Assembly: GCA_026261815.1 (NCBI GenBank)
Contig: JAMPIT010000379.1
Location: 8,506,001-8,570,000, forward strand
Length of the DNA: 64,000 nucleotides
Direction of reading: 5' to 3'
Source of the DNA: Monarcha castaneiventris obscurior
Taxonomy: Eukaryota; Chordata; Aves; Passeriformes; Monarchidae
Shown here in pieces: positions 37,674 through 52,300 of this stretch; positions within the stretch are counted from its first letter, which is position 1; each line of letters opens with the position of its first letter. The notes under the pieces are model-generated. The model had not been told where the DNA came from. It made no database searches and saw nothing but the letters and a program-made list of their open reading frames with translations. The translations under genes were made by a program, and so were the position numbers.

Positions 37674-40600
37674 GAAAATGAGTAAAATAAAAATTAATTC
37701 ATTTTCTCCACAGCATAACTATAACTTGCAACTGGTATTGCAGATATTTGATACAGACTTCCAGAGGGAAAGCAGAGAAAATAGAAAAACAGATTATATA
37801 AATAAATAGAATAGAATTAAATTTTCTGTCTACTTATGCCTCATCCTTCCCCTCTGTTTGTACCACCCTGACTGGTGTTAAATTCAGAATTTTGAACTGT
37901 TGGCCACTGCCTAAAAGCACACAGCAAATTTTGTGTGTGTGTGAGGGGGATTCTTGGCAGGGAACAAGGTGTAAGGGGTGGGAAAGGCTGTTTTCTCAGG
38001 ACTGTGGCTGGTTAGATCACGAGGAACATACACCTGTATAATGCCTGATGCCTTGCTCTGCAGAAAGCAGGGATGGGAAATGTTCTGGGACACAGAAGGG
38101 GCTGAGCCTTGGATAAACACAAAGGATGGCAACAGGTGTTTGCTGGTTGGATTGCAGTAAAGCCTCATAAGTCAAGGCAGGAGAGAACAGTGTCATTTTT
38201 TTTTATTTAAGTCAGTATTCAGCTTGCCACATGCCAAAATAATGTGATTAAACAGAACCAGGCCTCCAGCTTGTGGCAGACTTGTCAGCACCAAATCTTT
38301 TCAATACCTTGACTTCTAAAAGACACGCACTGCTTTCTATGAACATTTCCCTGTAGTCTCTGTATAGGAAGCTATAGAGACCCAGAGGGCAACATCCTGC
38401 GTGACTGTCAAGCATCCTTTCAGCCAGGAACCCAGGTCCATGTGTCCCTTGGTGGCTCAGACACATTCTGAGAGCTCGGGTTAAAGATCTCTGGCAAACA
38501 GATATTCCTTCAGGACTACGAGTTTTCTATAAATTGTGTTTAAAAATCACCCTGCATACGATCCCAGCAACAGCACAGTTGCCTGGCTATTCCTGAGCTA
38601 GCTGCCCCAAACCCAAAGCTGATGTTCACCACCACTCCTACATTTCCAGTTCCAGAATGTTTCCAGTTCCTGCTCCTTTTAGTCAATGAAAAAGATCTTT
38701 TTTTTTTCCTAATAAAATGTTTGTGAGCAAAATCTTACACAGTTTTCTTGTACTTTGCCAAAATAAGTACTCCCATTTCTAAGGAAAATTAATACTCTAT
38801 TTTTAGGTCAAATATTTTAATAATATTTTTGTCATAAGGACTTTATCTTAAATGAAGAATACACTAATTTTGCCTAGTTATATTTGAGCAGATGGAGTTT
38901 TCCCTTATGAGTTCAGAAGTTGTGGTATTTTCAGAGCCTGGAAATACGGTAAACATTCCTTTTCCAGAGGCTATTCCCATGTGGCCCAATTCAATGGCAT
39001 GACATCCAAAATCTTAAAAATAAAACATAATTAAATTAATTGCTAATTAATCAAAGAGAGAAAATGACCTTCCACTCACCCAGTGCAGACAGCAGATGAA
39101 AGAGCAGTTTACAGGCTTGACTTTAACAGACCAACATTTAGTCTAACATCGACATTGTTGTCTAATGCACATAGCACAACATGCAGCTGGCAAAACTCCT
39201 GTATGTTCACATGTGCAAAGGAGGCAAGTTTGTATTAAAAGAGACTGTGATTCTTTTTCTCTTTCTGGTAAGCAGCTGCTTATATGAGCAGCCCAGTCAT
39301 GACAGGGAAATAATTCTGTTCTTAACCCTGTCTGAGGGCTAATTGCTCACCGGTGTCAGTAAGGATCTTGCAGACAAGCCCAACCCTGTTACAGTGGTCT
39401 CCAGTCCCCTTGCCTTGTTTGGCCTCTTTCTGCTTCAAAATAGTTCAACTGTTGACAGTAGAGAAATTTTCTTTCTCAACAGAGCAAGTTCTTTAGGTTG
39501 TTTTGACAATTTAAAGCATGATTGCAACAAAAGGCAACCTCTTTTTCTGCTTTACAAAGTAAAAGAAAAATAAATTAAACTCTGCATAAGTTTTATGCAT
39601 TTTTCCATTTTCCCCGTCTTCTTTCATAGTCATCTTTAGGAAGCATGATGAAGAAGCACAAACCACCAACTTATTGCTATTTGAGGCTCCACAAATGCTT
39701 CCAAAAGCTTTTTCTACTTACAAAATCTTTACACCACCAGAGGGAGTTCAAAGACAAATTATTCAGCAAATGTACTGAGTGGTAACAAATTTCTGCTGTC
39801 ATGCCTGACACTTAGCATGCATTTTTCTATGTAAGGTGTCTTTTCCTTAAATTATATTCAAATTTATTATTCTATGATAAACAGAAGTATAACAAAATAG
39901 CTTTATTTATTAAAGGTCAGAATTTTCTAGAGGTGTGATCCCAAAGCTTCTTGCCATTTTTCTGTTTTTTTATAAGCATCCTCTTCCAGTGCATAGTAAG
40001 AATTCTTACTAAGAATGATGTCCGGATGCAGCTGAGGACACAGAAGATCCTGCACATTCGCACTCCCACTCAATCAGCCCTTCAGAGGGTTTGGGGGAGC
40101 ATTGGGCAGGAGTCACTGACATAAAGCAGAGCCTGTGTCAGCAGGCAGAGGCCAACTCTCCTCCACACCATTCCTCAAACCAGGGCAGCCCTGTGGAGCC
40201 TCAGCTGCCTCTGGGCAAGGATTTGTGTGTCTCTGTACTCTGCTTCACACTGTTTCCATTAGCTGGAATTTTTTCCCCCATTTGCCTTTTTCCTGTCCCT
40301 GGTTCCCATTATCCCCACATAGTATTTAATGTTTTGGACACTTCCCCTCCTTTCAGCTTTCAGCCCCAAGATGGCGCTGGTTCTTCACTGACAAGCCATC
40401 CCTGTTTTCCTAAACCAGAGTTAAAGACTAAAAGAAAATGTTCCTGAGCACTAATTTGGACACTGTGTTAGAGGATAATACAAATAAGCAAGGGGAAACA
40501 AAAAAAATTACTGTTTTTTAATTGTAAAATATGTATAAAATAGCATGAATCCTTATACATTTTTTAAAAAATTGAGATTAGTACTTTTTAACAGGTATTG

Positions 40601-43600
40601 GTTGAACAAAGTGTGCTGAAATCATAGGAGTAGTTTGGGTTAAAACTAGATTAAAACTCCTTTTTGCGCCTAGATTCAAATTTTTAGTACGGGAACGGAT
40701 TGTCAACCAAAACTCTCAAGCCCTTAAACAGAACTGAGGGTTTTCTTTACAGAAAATATGTCCAAAATATTTTAATTTTTTTAAGGTGTTTATAAAGTAA
40801 AGGAAAATCTGTATGATTCTAATAAGCAAAAAGTAGTTTAGTAATTTAAATATATGGCGGAATTCTCAGGAGCTGTAAATGCAATGGGCTTGGATACAGT
40901 TAGTGTGATTTTCATAAATGAATAGCCAACAGTGTAATGTGTCTTTCTAGAGTATTACAGGCTCAGGTGTTGCTATAGTCCCCTTCAATACTCCAGTGTA
41001 TGTTTATGTTTCTTGTTGCATGGAAGTCATAGGACATGGCTGTGTGGCAGCAGATCCCTTTCCTGGGGGAGGAAATCTGGGCTACACCACCTGGCACCTG
41101 ATGGGTAAGCACTCCTCAGCTCCAGCTCTGAGGTGCTTTTCTTCTGCATTACATCCCTGCCTAATGAGGCCAGCTCAAATCAGTATGAAAATGTTAGAAT
41201 AGTGGAGGTGCTGGTTGACTGTTGTTATTTTATGCTGATACTGTGGTTGCACTGAGATCCTAACTAGTCTGGGTTGTCGTGGTAGACATTCACCCACCTA
41301 CAGAAAAGAGCTGCACAAGAGAATTTGCAATCTAACAGAGAGAGTCTCTTACTTTTCTGGGGACTGGTCCCCTGGAGCATGGAGAGGACCATGAGGCTGC
41401 TTCCCTCCTTGTCTCAGGAGAGACATGTACTTCCAAAGGTGTACTTTTCACTTCTGCATTAGATTCACCTTAAAACTGAACCTGAAAGATTGTGCATGGG
41501 CTTTTATGCCTCACTCCCTGAATCTGTGTTACAAAATGGATCTTCAGCTAAAGACATAACAAGGCTGATTTCTGGTTGGCATAGAGACATAGCAGCAGTA
41601 TGCTATATAAAACCATCATGTGATTTACATTAGGTACCTATGGAAGCTATTGTCTTCACATTTGATGGGCCTTAGAGTTTGTCATTTGTTCTCTGTGATG
41701 AGCTAAATCTACTCAGCTATCAGCAAGAGCTAGTGTCACAGGTCATTGCTGGTTTGTGGTGCTGCAACTTGTGATGAGAAATTTGGAAAGCAGAATATGT
41801 AAACTTATTATAAAGAGAGAAAGCACCTAGCTCTCATTTTTGGAGATAGGTTGAGTTCAAAAAACCAAACCCAACCCCAAAAAAACCCCACCAAACTTAT
41901 CTTCCAAGGAGCACTGAAGTATTAAAAGGAAACTATTCAAAAGATTATGGTAATCTTTCCCTTCTTCTAAAGTTTTGATACTTCTCTGATGTTCTTCTTC
42001 ATTCACAGAGGTTATATGTGGTAAAGAGCATACCAAAATGCTAAACATCTCCTCAAAAACTGCTATTCCCAAAAAGCTCAGAACAAACTTCATCTCTCTT
42101 GACAAACTTTTTCAGTGCGATAAAGAGTTCTGCTGACTCTTACTTAAACTCCACTGAAATCAAAAACACATCAAGAAATGTCATCTAGATAAATTAATCC
42201 TGGTATAAACAACTTAGCACACAGTTAAATAAACCAAGTCAAACCAGAATCCATGACAGGACAACCAAAGCAGAAATCTCTCTAATAGGCCCTACTGCAG
42301 TTAGCAAACATATTTTGAATTTTTCCCTATATCAATTACAGGAGTCTTATTCAAGGTTGATTAAATCTGAGATGGCCAGTCTCCACCCTTCTGTGACTGG
42401 GTAGTAAATGAAGTGGCTCTCAGTGGCTATAATACACAGTTAATTTTTTCCACATTTTCAAGGACCACTACCACTGAGTCACAGTACTGTAGCTAGAAGC
42501 ATTCAAGAAAAACAAGAATATCAATTGTAAAACGCTGAAACAAATCCACTATTTCAGAGTTACCACTCTGGATCAAGCCAATGGTCTCTTACGTCAGTCA
42601 ATTTTTAATGGATCTTATATTATGTTTCTTGATGTGGTGATGCACAGCTGTTTTCAAGGACATTATTACATAATGTGTGTGGGCAGGTGGCAAACATTGT
42701 TACCTGTCAGAATTAAATCTGGCAAGGCAGAAATAGAAACCTTTTACAATTCTTTTTATTATTTGTACAATGAGACCATACAGTAGGCCAATAGGATTCT
42801 CCTGGGCTGGGCATTCTGCAAAACACTGACTAAAAGATTTTGGTCATAAATAAAACTAGTCTCTTTAAGGCAAGGAAATAAGTGGACAAAGGAAGTTCTA
42901 AAACTTATTAAGGGTAGGAAAAGCAAAGCAAATACAGAAATTATGGATAAACTTATATTTCTTTCCAAAATATGGCCTGAAAATTGAGAAGAAAGATAAC
43001 AAAAGAGAACACAGAAGCTCTCTAGCAACCTAGAAGAGGTGAGCAGATGACCCTACATGCTGCATGTCAACAGGGCCCAATTCCATTCACCAGTTATAGC
43101 TGCTCATGGAGGGAATGCTTTCCATCCACTCACCAGCTGATTCAGAGGGGGAGGAGAGGGAAATCCCTAAAGCAAGGATGAATACCTATTCCAGTTTATC
43201 ATAGCATGTGAAAGACAAATGGAGTTATATACAATGCCATTATTCATCCAATATGTGACTTTATAATCAGCACCTACATGCTACATTAAATTAGCTCTTC
43301 AGAACAACTCTACAGTTAAGACAGATCTCACATACTTCTCTGGGGGAGTCCAGGTTCTGCTGGTTTTTCTCAAGTTCAGATGTTGTTCACTGAGGATGTT
43401 AAGTCAGGACTTTCTTTTCCTCCTCTGCCCCATCAGTTTCTTGTTACAAGCTCACAAGTGCTCTGCAAAACTAATTTCTTCTACATTTTCAGGGTCTTTA
43501 ACGTGTCCCTATCAGAGAGCCAGACTTCACTGTGCATTTCCTCTTGTCTTCTGAACTGCCTCAATCAAGTTTATGCTACCACTAAAACAGAATAAAGTAA

Positions 43601-43793
43601 CATGTTCCTTATTGAAGCGTCAGCTGATCTTCTGTTCCTCTCTTGTCTACTTTTAGGAAACTCCAGCACTCTCTGCACAACAATGCCTCCCACTGCTTCT
43701 GCAAGAGGAATTTGTCATTTATGGTGTGCTGCAAAACCTTTTCAGAATTGCAATCCACCTGCTAAGAAGTACACACCTGTCAGGGGGCCATGA

Positions 43794-43816
43794 AGCAAAG
43801 CAAAGCAAAGCAAGGC
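43794..43816 (+). repeat. Short (AAAGC)n pentanucleotide repeat
   Basis: About four AAAGC units, the last changed to AAGGC. Confidence 0.85.
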
Positions 43817-46195
43817 AGCGGCAATGTTAATTTTTAGGGGATTTAAAAAGAAAATATGGCATAAATTAATAACTGCTTCCTTTGTTGTTAAAAGGTGTTT
43901 GTACTCAGAAAAACATCTTGCAACAATTTGTTAAAAGAGAATCTGACCCAAAGTTAGCTGATACTAATAGGAATGGGGAGAAGAATGGCTCTCAGGTGCT
44001 TCCATGCTGGGGGTGCTGCACACTGTCCAAGGAACCCAATGCAATTCTCAGACAAGGGTTATGAACCTCCTTAATATGCAATGGTAAAATTACCAATGCT
44101 ATACTTGCAATTATATGTATAAATCACTACTAAACGCATAAATACATGAAGCAATTTATGACATTAGATGAGAAAGTTATGAACTTAACTATATAATTTC
44201 TGTTTTATAAAATTGCAGAGAAAAAAAAAAAGAATGCTATGAACTAAAGGTGTGGCTAAGCACTACAAGGTGTGATACTAATATGTACAAGGAATCAGCC
44301 AACTTAAATAATTTGCTAAACTAATGAAAATCATCCAAATCTTAATCTTATAATTTCCAACCACTTTCCCAGCAATTTTATTGCAATGAATGGGTCCAAA
44401 AATGGTGTCTTCAACACTGTTCATAGTACATTATATAAGTATTAAAACATAGTATGTTGATTCAATTGCTCCAAATTTGAATCACAGAGTTTTTAACTCC
44501 ATTTTAATTCACTTTCTAACAGAAAATTTAACAAGGCAGTATTTTATTATTACTAAACAAAAAAATCTGGTTGTCAGGTTTTGTGTTTTTATTGCATGTT
44601 GTATGTGTAGAACCGTAGCTACAATATGCTAAGTAGAAAACTACAGCTAAAAATGAATTTTCTACATATTTGGAACTCTGCTTAAAAAAATTAAAAGTAA
44701 TTTTAAATGCCTGAGAAATTTATGCAGTGTGTAATTACAAAGTGCTAGAAGAACGATTATAGACTTGCTAATAAGCTTTTCATTTCCTTCCCCCTCATTT
44801 TAAATATTGTTTCATCTTAGATGATTTATTTCTTTCTTTCATAACAAAAGAAGGTTTTCCAAAATGAGGATTTTTATAGAGTTTTGCTATTTTGCAAGGG
44901 AATAATTTCCCAGGAACTGTTTATATTCAGCAATAAGCTCTTACATAATAACATTGTTTTAAATAGAGAAAGCTTATGCAAACCCCCTAGAGCACCTTGG
45001 TCCAATGAAAATTAGATCAGAGCTGTTAAGTATATTCCACTTACTGGAATCAAATGTAATTTGGATGTGAAAGAAACTACAACCAAACAAATTAACACAC
45101 GGGTATTTGAAATTATGCATGCAAACCTTGGCAATATTTATCTGGAAGCAGCTACTTCACCGCAGCCAGAGTGAGGATGATTGCTCTTTCCATCCCTAAC
45201 CTTAAGATCAGGGGGAAAAAAACAATTCTTCAGAGAAACAGGGAGTAACAGGGAAGAATATGCTCTAGGAAGGATGATGAGCATAGGCAAAAAGCAAGGA
45301 AAAACCCAAAATAGGAGTCCGTGGTTCTGTCCTTTCTTGCTCTCTTTGCACCTTTCAGTGAATCAATGGGGCATTGGTTAAGAAGTCTTAACTGCATTTG
45401 AGGTGCTCTTTGCAGCCTCACTCAGTTACCTGTCCAAACTAGTCCTAACTCTGTAGCAGTTTAAAGCAGAGAGGGCCTGCAGTAGGGATGTGCTTACAGA
45501 AAGCCTCCCCGAGGGTCCTCCCCACCGAAACTGTGTTTATCTACCACAAAACTAATGATTTCCTGGGTTGTAAATAGATGTTTCCCAATCTAGCTGGAGT
45601 CTGATGTGTATCCAAGAGCTTTCTTGTTTTCACTGCAGCTGTCATGTCTGAATGTAGAAACTCAACTCTCGACAAATCTGCACTTATTAGGAAGTTACTT
45701 TAACAACGTATTTCCAGCTGACGCTGACAAGGACTTTGTAAAAGCAATTTTACTTTTTCCGACTGTTTGCCTACATGGTAACAGAGATGAGAGAGCCATG
45801 CAGCACATCATACCTCGTGTATTTTTTGTCACTAACATAAGCATGACAGGCAGCACCTGGTCTGAGAAACAAGTTTGAACCACTAATGAATACCACAAAG
45901 ACACCTTGCAGGGTCAGATTAATTTCCCTGTGGAAAAGAAGTGCAAGAGTGAGCACAATATTTTCTCCACTTTGCAGGTGGTTTCACAAAGTAACAGCAG
46001 AAGCCAGCTCTTTTCAGAAGTCGTCTTGTAATTGAGGACAACATAGACTTTGAAAAGTCTCAGTAAACTCCCTGCAACACTCTTCTGTCAGCTCATGCTG
46101 GTATCACACAAGTATTCCCTTCCTTATCAAGAGTATGGCTTTGCCTCACAATACAATTGTATTGTTTAATCCTTTCACAACAGCAGTGTGAAATG

Positions 46196-46318
46196 TATAT
46201 ATATATTTAACAGCCTACTGAGACATCTGTATCCAAAATAAACTAATTGTAATAAATAGGAATTTTCATCAAAATGAGGCAGGTATTTGTATTGCATATA
46301 TATATACACACACACACA
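46196..46318 (+). repeat. Two small TA/CA dinucleotide tracts
   Basis: A (TA)n run lies at about 46196-46206, and a compound (TA)n(CA)n run at about 46297-46318. Between them is ordinary AT-rich sequence. Confidence 0.75.
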
Positions 46319-49300
46319 TTACTGCTTGTGTCTCCAAAACAACATCAGCTCAAAAGCCCTTTCAGGACACAGTACTGTGGTACTGCTAGGAGTGCCTTAA
46401 TATCTTTCTGCAAAGAGCATCTGAACTCCCTAAAGTAAAAAAACTTTGGCATCTGAACCTAATCTTACACACCTTTCTATTTCCCATCAAAATCCTAGTC
46501 AGTGTATTGATTTTTTCCTTCTGCACAGATCAGGAACTTTTCAAATATGCTAAACTGGAGAAATAACACAAACCGAAAATAATTCTGAGAATGTGATCTA
46601 ACAGGTAATTTTTATTATTCCTCTTATAAGAGGTAGCTACTCAGGTGCTATTCTACTGAGGTGAGAATGGAGATATGCATGCCAAAACTGTAATGCAGAA
46701 TATGTTCTAAAATGATAACTACTGTGAAGTACATTTCAAAGCAGAAGTGTTGTTCAGGGTTGGCAAAACCGGAATAAATAAATAGAAAAGGTCTGCTAAC
46801 ATGCTTTGATCGAGGTCTGTCCAAATTTTGAGGTTGCTTTTGCCAACCTCTGTCAACTAACTCCTCAAGGGGGAATTCTGCCTGACTGAAAACACAATGA
46901 CCTGACCAGATTCTGGCAACCTGCTTTAGCTGAGCTGAAGATGGAAATGTCTTTAACTGTACTTTCTTGAAATACAAGCTGAAGAGTCATCTAGTTGCCA
47001 AAAACCCTAAGTAAGAGAAATAGTCTTTGCACTGTCAGAAAGACATTGCAGGTCACATTGTGGCTGTTACAGGTAGGTTACTCACCATTTATATCAAGAT
47101 GTTCACCTTCAAGAGGAAATATTTTCTTGTTGAAGTTTCCAGGAGACAGCATTTTATCCAAGCAGATGGGTGCTAGAAACAGTTTTTCTTTAGGAAAAAA
47201 CTAATTCTGCCTTATTCAAAATAAATGCTATTGACATTCTAATAATATTCTGTAGGATACAGATATTATATATATTTTGTTTCACCCTATATTATTCCAC
47301 AGTTATGCAGGCCTATAGATTATGCCAGTAATCCTATCAATGGTTCTGTAATAACGCAGTATCTCAATGAAAGAGAAGAGATTACCTAAACACACAAAAT
47401 AATGTCCTTATTTTAAATGGAAAAAAAGTTTGCCTTCTGAGGGATCTTTGCCAGGAGTTAAAAGATCATTTTTTTGTATCTGTTACGTTGATCTATAACT
47501 CTTTAGGAAATGAATTTCACATTTAATCTATGAGCTCTCATAGGCTTAAGAGAAAAAACCCCTTCTTTTGAGCTGCTCTTTTACCTTTTAGAGTCTTCAC
47601 TTTTTGATCCTATCTGAGTCCTTTTCAGTATCTCAGATAGCAAAAGTGTAAAACAATCTCTCCATGCAGGTACATCAGCATCAGGTTCTGAGAAAGAATT
47701 TTTTAAACAGAGAATTCAAGCACTGAAGAGTTAATGGGGAATGCTATTTAATCAGTTCCTCAATAGTGTAAGTTCATGGCAGTTTCAAGAGGACAGTAGT
47801 ATTTTAAAAGGATCTTGTCACACCAGATTCAAGCCACACATTTAGCTACAGTCACATATCCTCAAATTAATTTTACTGCACTACAGCTGATATCAGCTTT
47901 TTCTTGTAGCTCAGGCAGTACCAGTGATGAGTTTTAAGACAAATATAAAAATTAGTCTCTAGTTAAAACTATTATCATCAACAAGGGTGCAGGCTGCTTT
48001 GCATTGCATTGCCCACCCTGAAACATCAGTCTTGCAAACAAAGCAAATGGATAAAGACACAGTCACTCTCTCCACTCAGAGGAGTATTTTCAACTTGTTC
48101 ATTGCATTATGCAGATCATGTTTTGCAAGATACAAATATAGCATTCCAAACTTCATGATTTCTATTTTTTAAAAAGTACTAGGTCATTTGTAACCTCATG
48201 ATGATCAGCCAAAACTTCTTCACAACATAAAGAAACTAGCATTTCTCAAATTACCTCCAGAGAGGATTTTGTTTCCTTTTTTTCTAGTTCGGTTTTCCAA
48301 GTTAGAAAATCCCCCTCTTTTGAAAGTTTCAGTTGTGCATTTGGGTGATCATTTTCATCTAAAAACTGAAAACTAAGTCCATCAGATTTAAGTTCAAAAT
48401 GAATAGCATTGAAACTCAGCCAGTGTAAGAAGGAGGGGAAAAAAAGCCCTTTTAACCAAAATTTACATAGACAGGAAAGCTTGTGTATCAGAACTGCCAA
48501 GTGATCACTGTTTGGAATTGGTGCTCCTTCCTAAACAAGGATGTGGACTACAGCAGGGCAATAAGTTATCTAATCACTTGTGGCAGTGTTATGTACTCTT
48601 CCTCAAGGAGCCGTGTTTTTGAATTCCTGCCTTTAACATGCATTTTTTCCTTCAATGACTAGTCAGTATGGATAAAGTTGGAGGCAGAATTAAAATCATC
48701 CTCTTATCTGGCAAACATTTTCTGCTGTCTTGCTTTGGCACACTTGTAGTGTTTCTCAAACCTTGCCCTTCTTTCACCTCCCCTCTGCTGTTCATCCACC
48801 CCTCCCTATACCTGGTGTGTTTGACAAAGGAGATAACCACCATTAAGTACAGATGGACCCCCAAATATTGGTGCTTTGGTGTCAGCAGCTGCCTAAACCA
48901 TTCAGATATGCTGTTGGCTAGAGTGCCGCCTCTCGAGAGCCTTCAGAGCTCGATCAGGAACAGGAGAGGGAGAGGCACCAGAACACCCTGGTGCCAGTGG
49001 AGTGTCCACAGCCTAACCTAATGACAATGAATAAGGGTAAGACATTTTCGTGCACTACAGACTAGAGGGAAAAGGGAAGAATTAAAGTCTGAGAAGAGTC
49101 AGCAGTATTTCCTGCACTGTATTTCAGGTGACAGAGATGACCAAAACAGCGAAAAAAGAAAAAGTACAAGCCCCATTACCTTTGTGCCTTCTCCCTCCTG
49201 CAGGCAGTGCACCTCCTTCCAAACTCTAGGCAAGTTGCTATGGAAACTATCAGCATGGCTACAAAAATAGGGAGGAATTATAGATTTCATCCATATATAC

Positions 49301-52300
49301 CTTATTTAATTTCATTAAAGAGAGATAAATGATACAAGGTGGCAGACCCTGTTACTAAGACAGTTTCAGCCTGGGGAGGGAAGGACCCTCTGCAGAAGGG
49401 ATCTTAGCTGATGGTCAACACTTTGGCCAAGGTCACCCAGAGGAAAAGAACATCAGCAAACTCTGCTCCTCTTCAGCTGAGAACAGTTAGTGCAAGATGC
49501 CCATCAATGACTTTCATTTGTTTGTTTTGTTGAACTTGTGTAACCTACCAAAAGAAGAGTCCCATCGTTCCTTTCCTCCTGTTTTGCATCTTGACATAGC
49601 ATTAGGAATTTATTCCTGCATGTAAACGAAGAGGTTTGGGGACCATTTCAACAATGGTAGCTCTCTAAGAAGGCACTAGGCATAGATGTCTCCGCCTCAA
49701 ATTTAGCTATTTGAAAAGCAGCAATGCAGAAAAAGGAAATAAGAGAGTAAAGAGAGCAACATATGACAGGGGTGCTTTCAAACAACAAGGTACGCAGTTA
49801 GACCCAGCCTTTCCATTTCTCCCATCCCTGTGAGAGTTTAAAATATTCCTGTATTATTTAATAAATTTGAAGAAAAAGGTCAAATATAGCTCTGTGTATA
49901 TAAGGAGAGCTGTAGAAGGAGAGAAAGAGGAGGTAAGGGACTCTATTAATTGTTCCTGGATTTTATTTTACTTTCTTAAACTTAAAATACACTTAACACT
50001 TGCTGAACAACCACTCCAGAAATCTTTGCAACTCAAAGATCTTTAATGGCAGCGTACAGATGGATGGAGGGAACTGAAAGATTCAAGCCATGTTACTCTG
50101 CAGCTCTCCAAGCTGCATTAAACAATCCTATAGAGGGAATTTGGGAGAACCTGGCCAGAACCTGTGCCTTCTTCTTTGTCTTTTCCCCTTCAAACTGACA
50201 AAAATGTTTCCCAACCAGAAAAAAGAGTATGTTATTTTGTAACTAATTTAGCTTCCTCTTAATTCTCTCTGCCATGCTGGGTTTTTTTACCACTCTCTCT
50301 GTCCTGCTTCACTGAGAAGAAAAAAAGAAAGAATTACAAGGTAAATTCCATTTCCTGACAAAACTTTCAGAGCTATAAAAAATAGGCAAGCATTGTAAGT
50401 TTAGGACTGTAAAAGGAAACCCTTGTCTTCCTAGGTCCCAAACCACTAAACACTGATCCAGTCATAAGCACATGAGTAATTTAAGTGAGCTCTTGGGTTG
50501 AAGCCAATAGATAAATGTTAAATATGTGCCTGTCCCAGCCAATGCACACAATCTGGTTTTAAATGTGACATTTACATATATATATATCTTTTGCAGTTGG
50601 GGAGATTACAAAAGCTGTTTATAAACCAGAACATAAGGCTGAAATCGTGATTAAAATTGTCCTGAAAGTCTCTCTGGTGATGTTGTGAAGCAGTGTATAA
50701 TTTTGTTTGCAAAAGCTTGGAAAACACAAATAATAATGCAATTTACATTTAGTCCACTTTCCACTAAATATGACATGTAGACAAGCTATGAAGAGTAACA
50801 CAAACAGATTCTATGCTCAACAAAAAATTCCAAAACAACTAAAATCCATGGGGTGTTGTCAAGTGTTACCTGCTTCAGTAGCATTGAAAGACAGCTGTGA
50901 GTTAAAATTACAGTTTAATTTGCATTAATGCACTTTCACAAAAATCACAGAAAGAGGAGAACATCTTATCTTTTTTTTTTTTAACTGAAATTCAAGGGAG
51001 GGAAAAAAGAGGATGTTTTACTCTGCAAAGAAAATAATTGTTCAAGTTTGACAGGCAAATTGAGCTAACTGCATTGAAGATGAGTGAATTTAATGTTTCC
51101 AGACTCAAATTTTTGCAGGCTTAACTGACAGATAATAGAATAAATTTCAGCATTTTGTGGCTTAGATAACATATTAATATTTTCATAAGTATGTTTTCTG
51201 ACATCCAGGCAAAAATAGAGATTGATAAACAGAGATGCTTCAGCATTACCACAACATTAAAAGAGAAGGAACCAACCCTGCATCCTTTGCATATAGCAAT
51301 AACCTACCTGATCCTGTGATAAATTTGTCTCGGTGGGACTCAGCTGTTCCATCACACTCATGAATTTGAAGAGGCATCTCTATAGCTTTTTAGCAAATCT
51401 TATTGATGTCTTTGCAGAGAACTCAAGCAGGTCTTCAATTGGGTCTTTAAGGTGCTTTATGCCCATTACTGCTGCAGTTGACCTTTATGTATCTCATCCT
51501 ACAGGAAATCTGCTTACACATTGGGGCTCCCTATGCATCCACCATCAGATCAGGCAACACAGAGGAGATGGGATGGGGACACTTGCATGAGCCTTTGAGA
51601 AGAAGGGAATGCTTAATCAGGCCCACTGGTTGGGAGCTCCCACACTTTACAACACAACTCAGCAATCTCTGCTAGTGCTACCTACATGGTTAATATTTTT
51701 CAAAATCAAACATAGAGGCAGACACTTTTTTCCAAAGATGACTGTGGCACCCATTCATCCCCAATCCACCAGCCTAGTGGAAAGAGTTTAAAGAGGAAGT
51801 AGATGAAGTGCAACTAGTCAAGTTCAGTGTTCTCATGCTCCAGGATCCTCTTGTCATCACAAAGGTAGTGCAAGTCTTAGGACCTCGTGAAACACAGCAC
51901 CAGTGCATAGGTGCTCAATGCCACATGAAGGATTTTCCCATTTATGTTCCCAGCATACAGTGGGATTAGCTCAAGGTGCAAGCTGGGACACCACGTTTCT
52001 TCATCCTCGTGTGACATTAAGATACCCTGACAAGACATTGAAGAAAGGATAATGGAGCGAGCAGAGTGTGAATATGTGCTGCAGGCACTACTTGGGTGTT
52101 GTCCAAAAGACTGCCACACACACATGGCTTACAAAAATGGCATGCAGGACTGTGAGCTGAGGCTCACAGATCACAGGCTTAGGCAGAAGGTCTGCCGTGT
52201 TTGCATGTTGGTAAGGTGGGGTTACTCCTTGTGGGTGGGAAGTGTTGTGCAGATTCAAGGAATCCACTTCACTTGTGCAGCAAAATGGGGCCAGACTGGG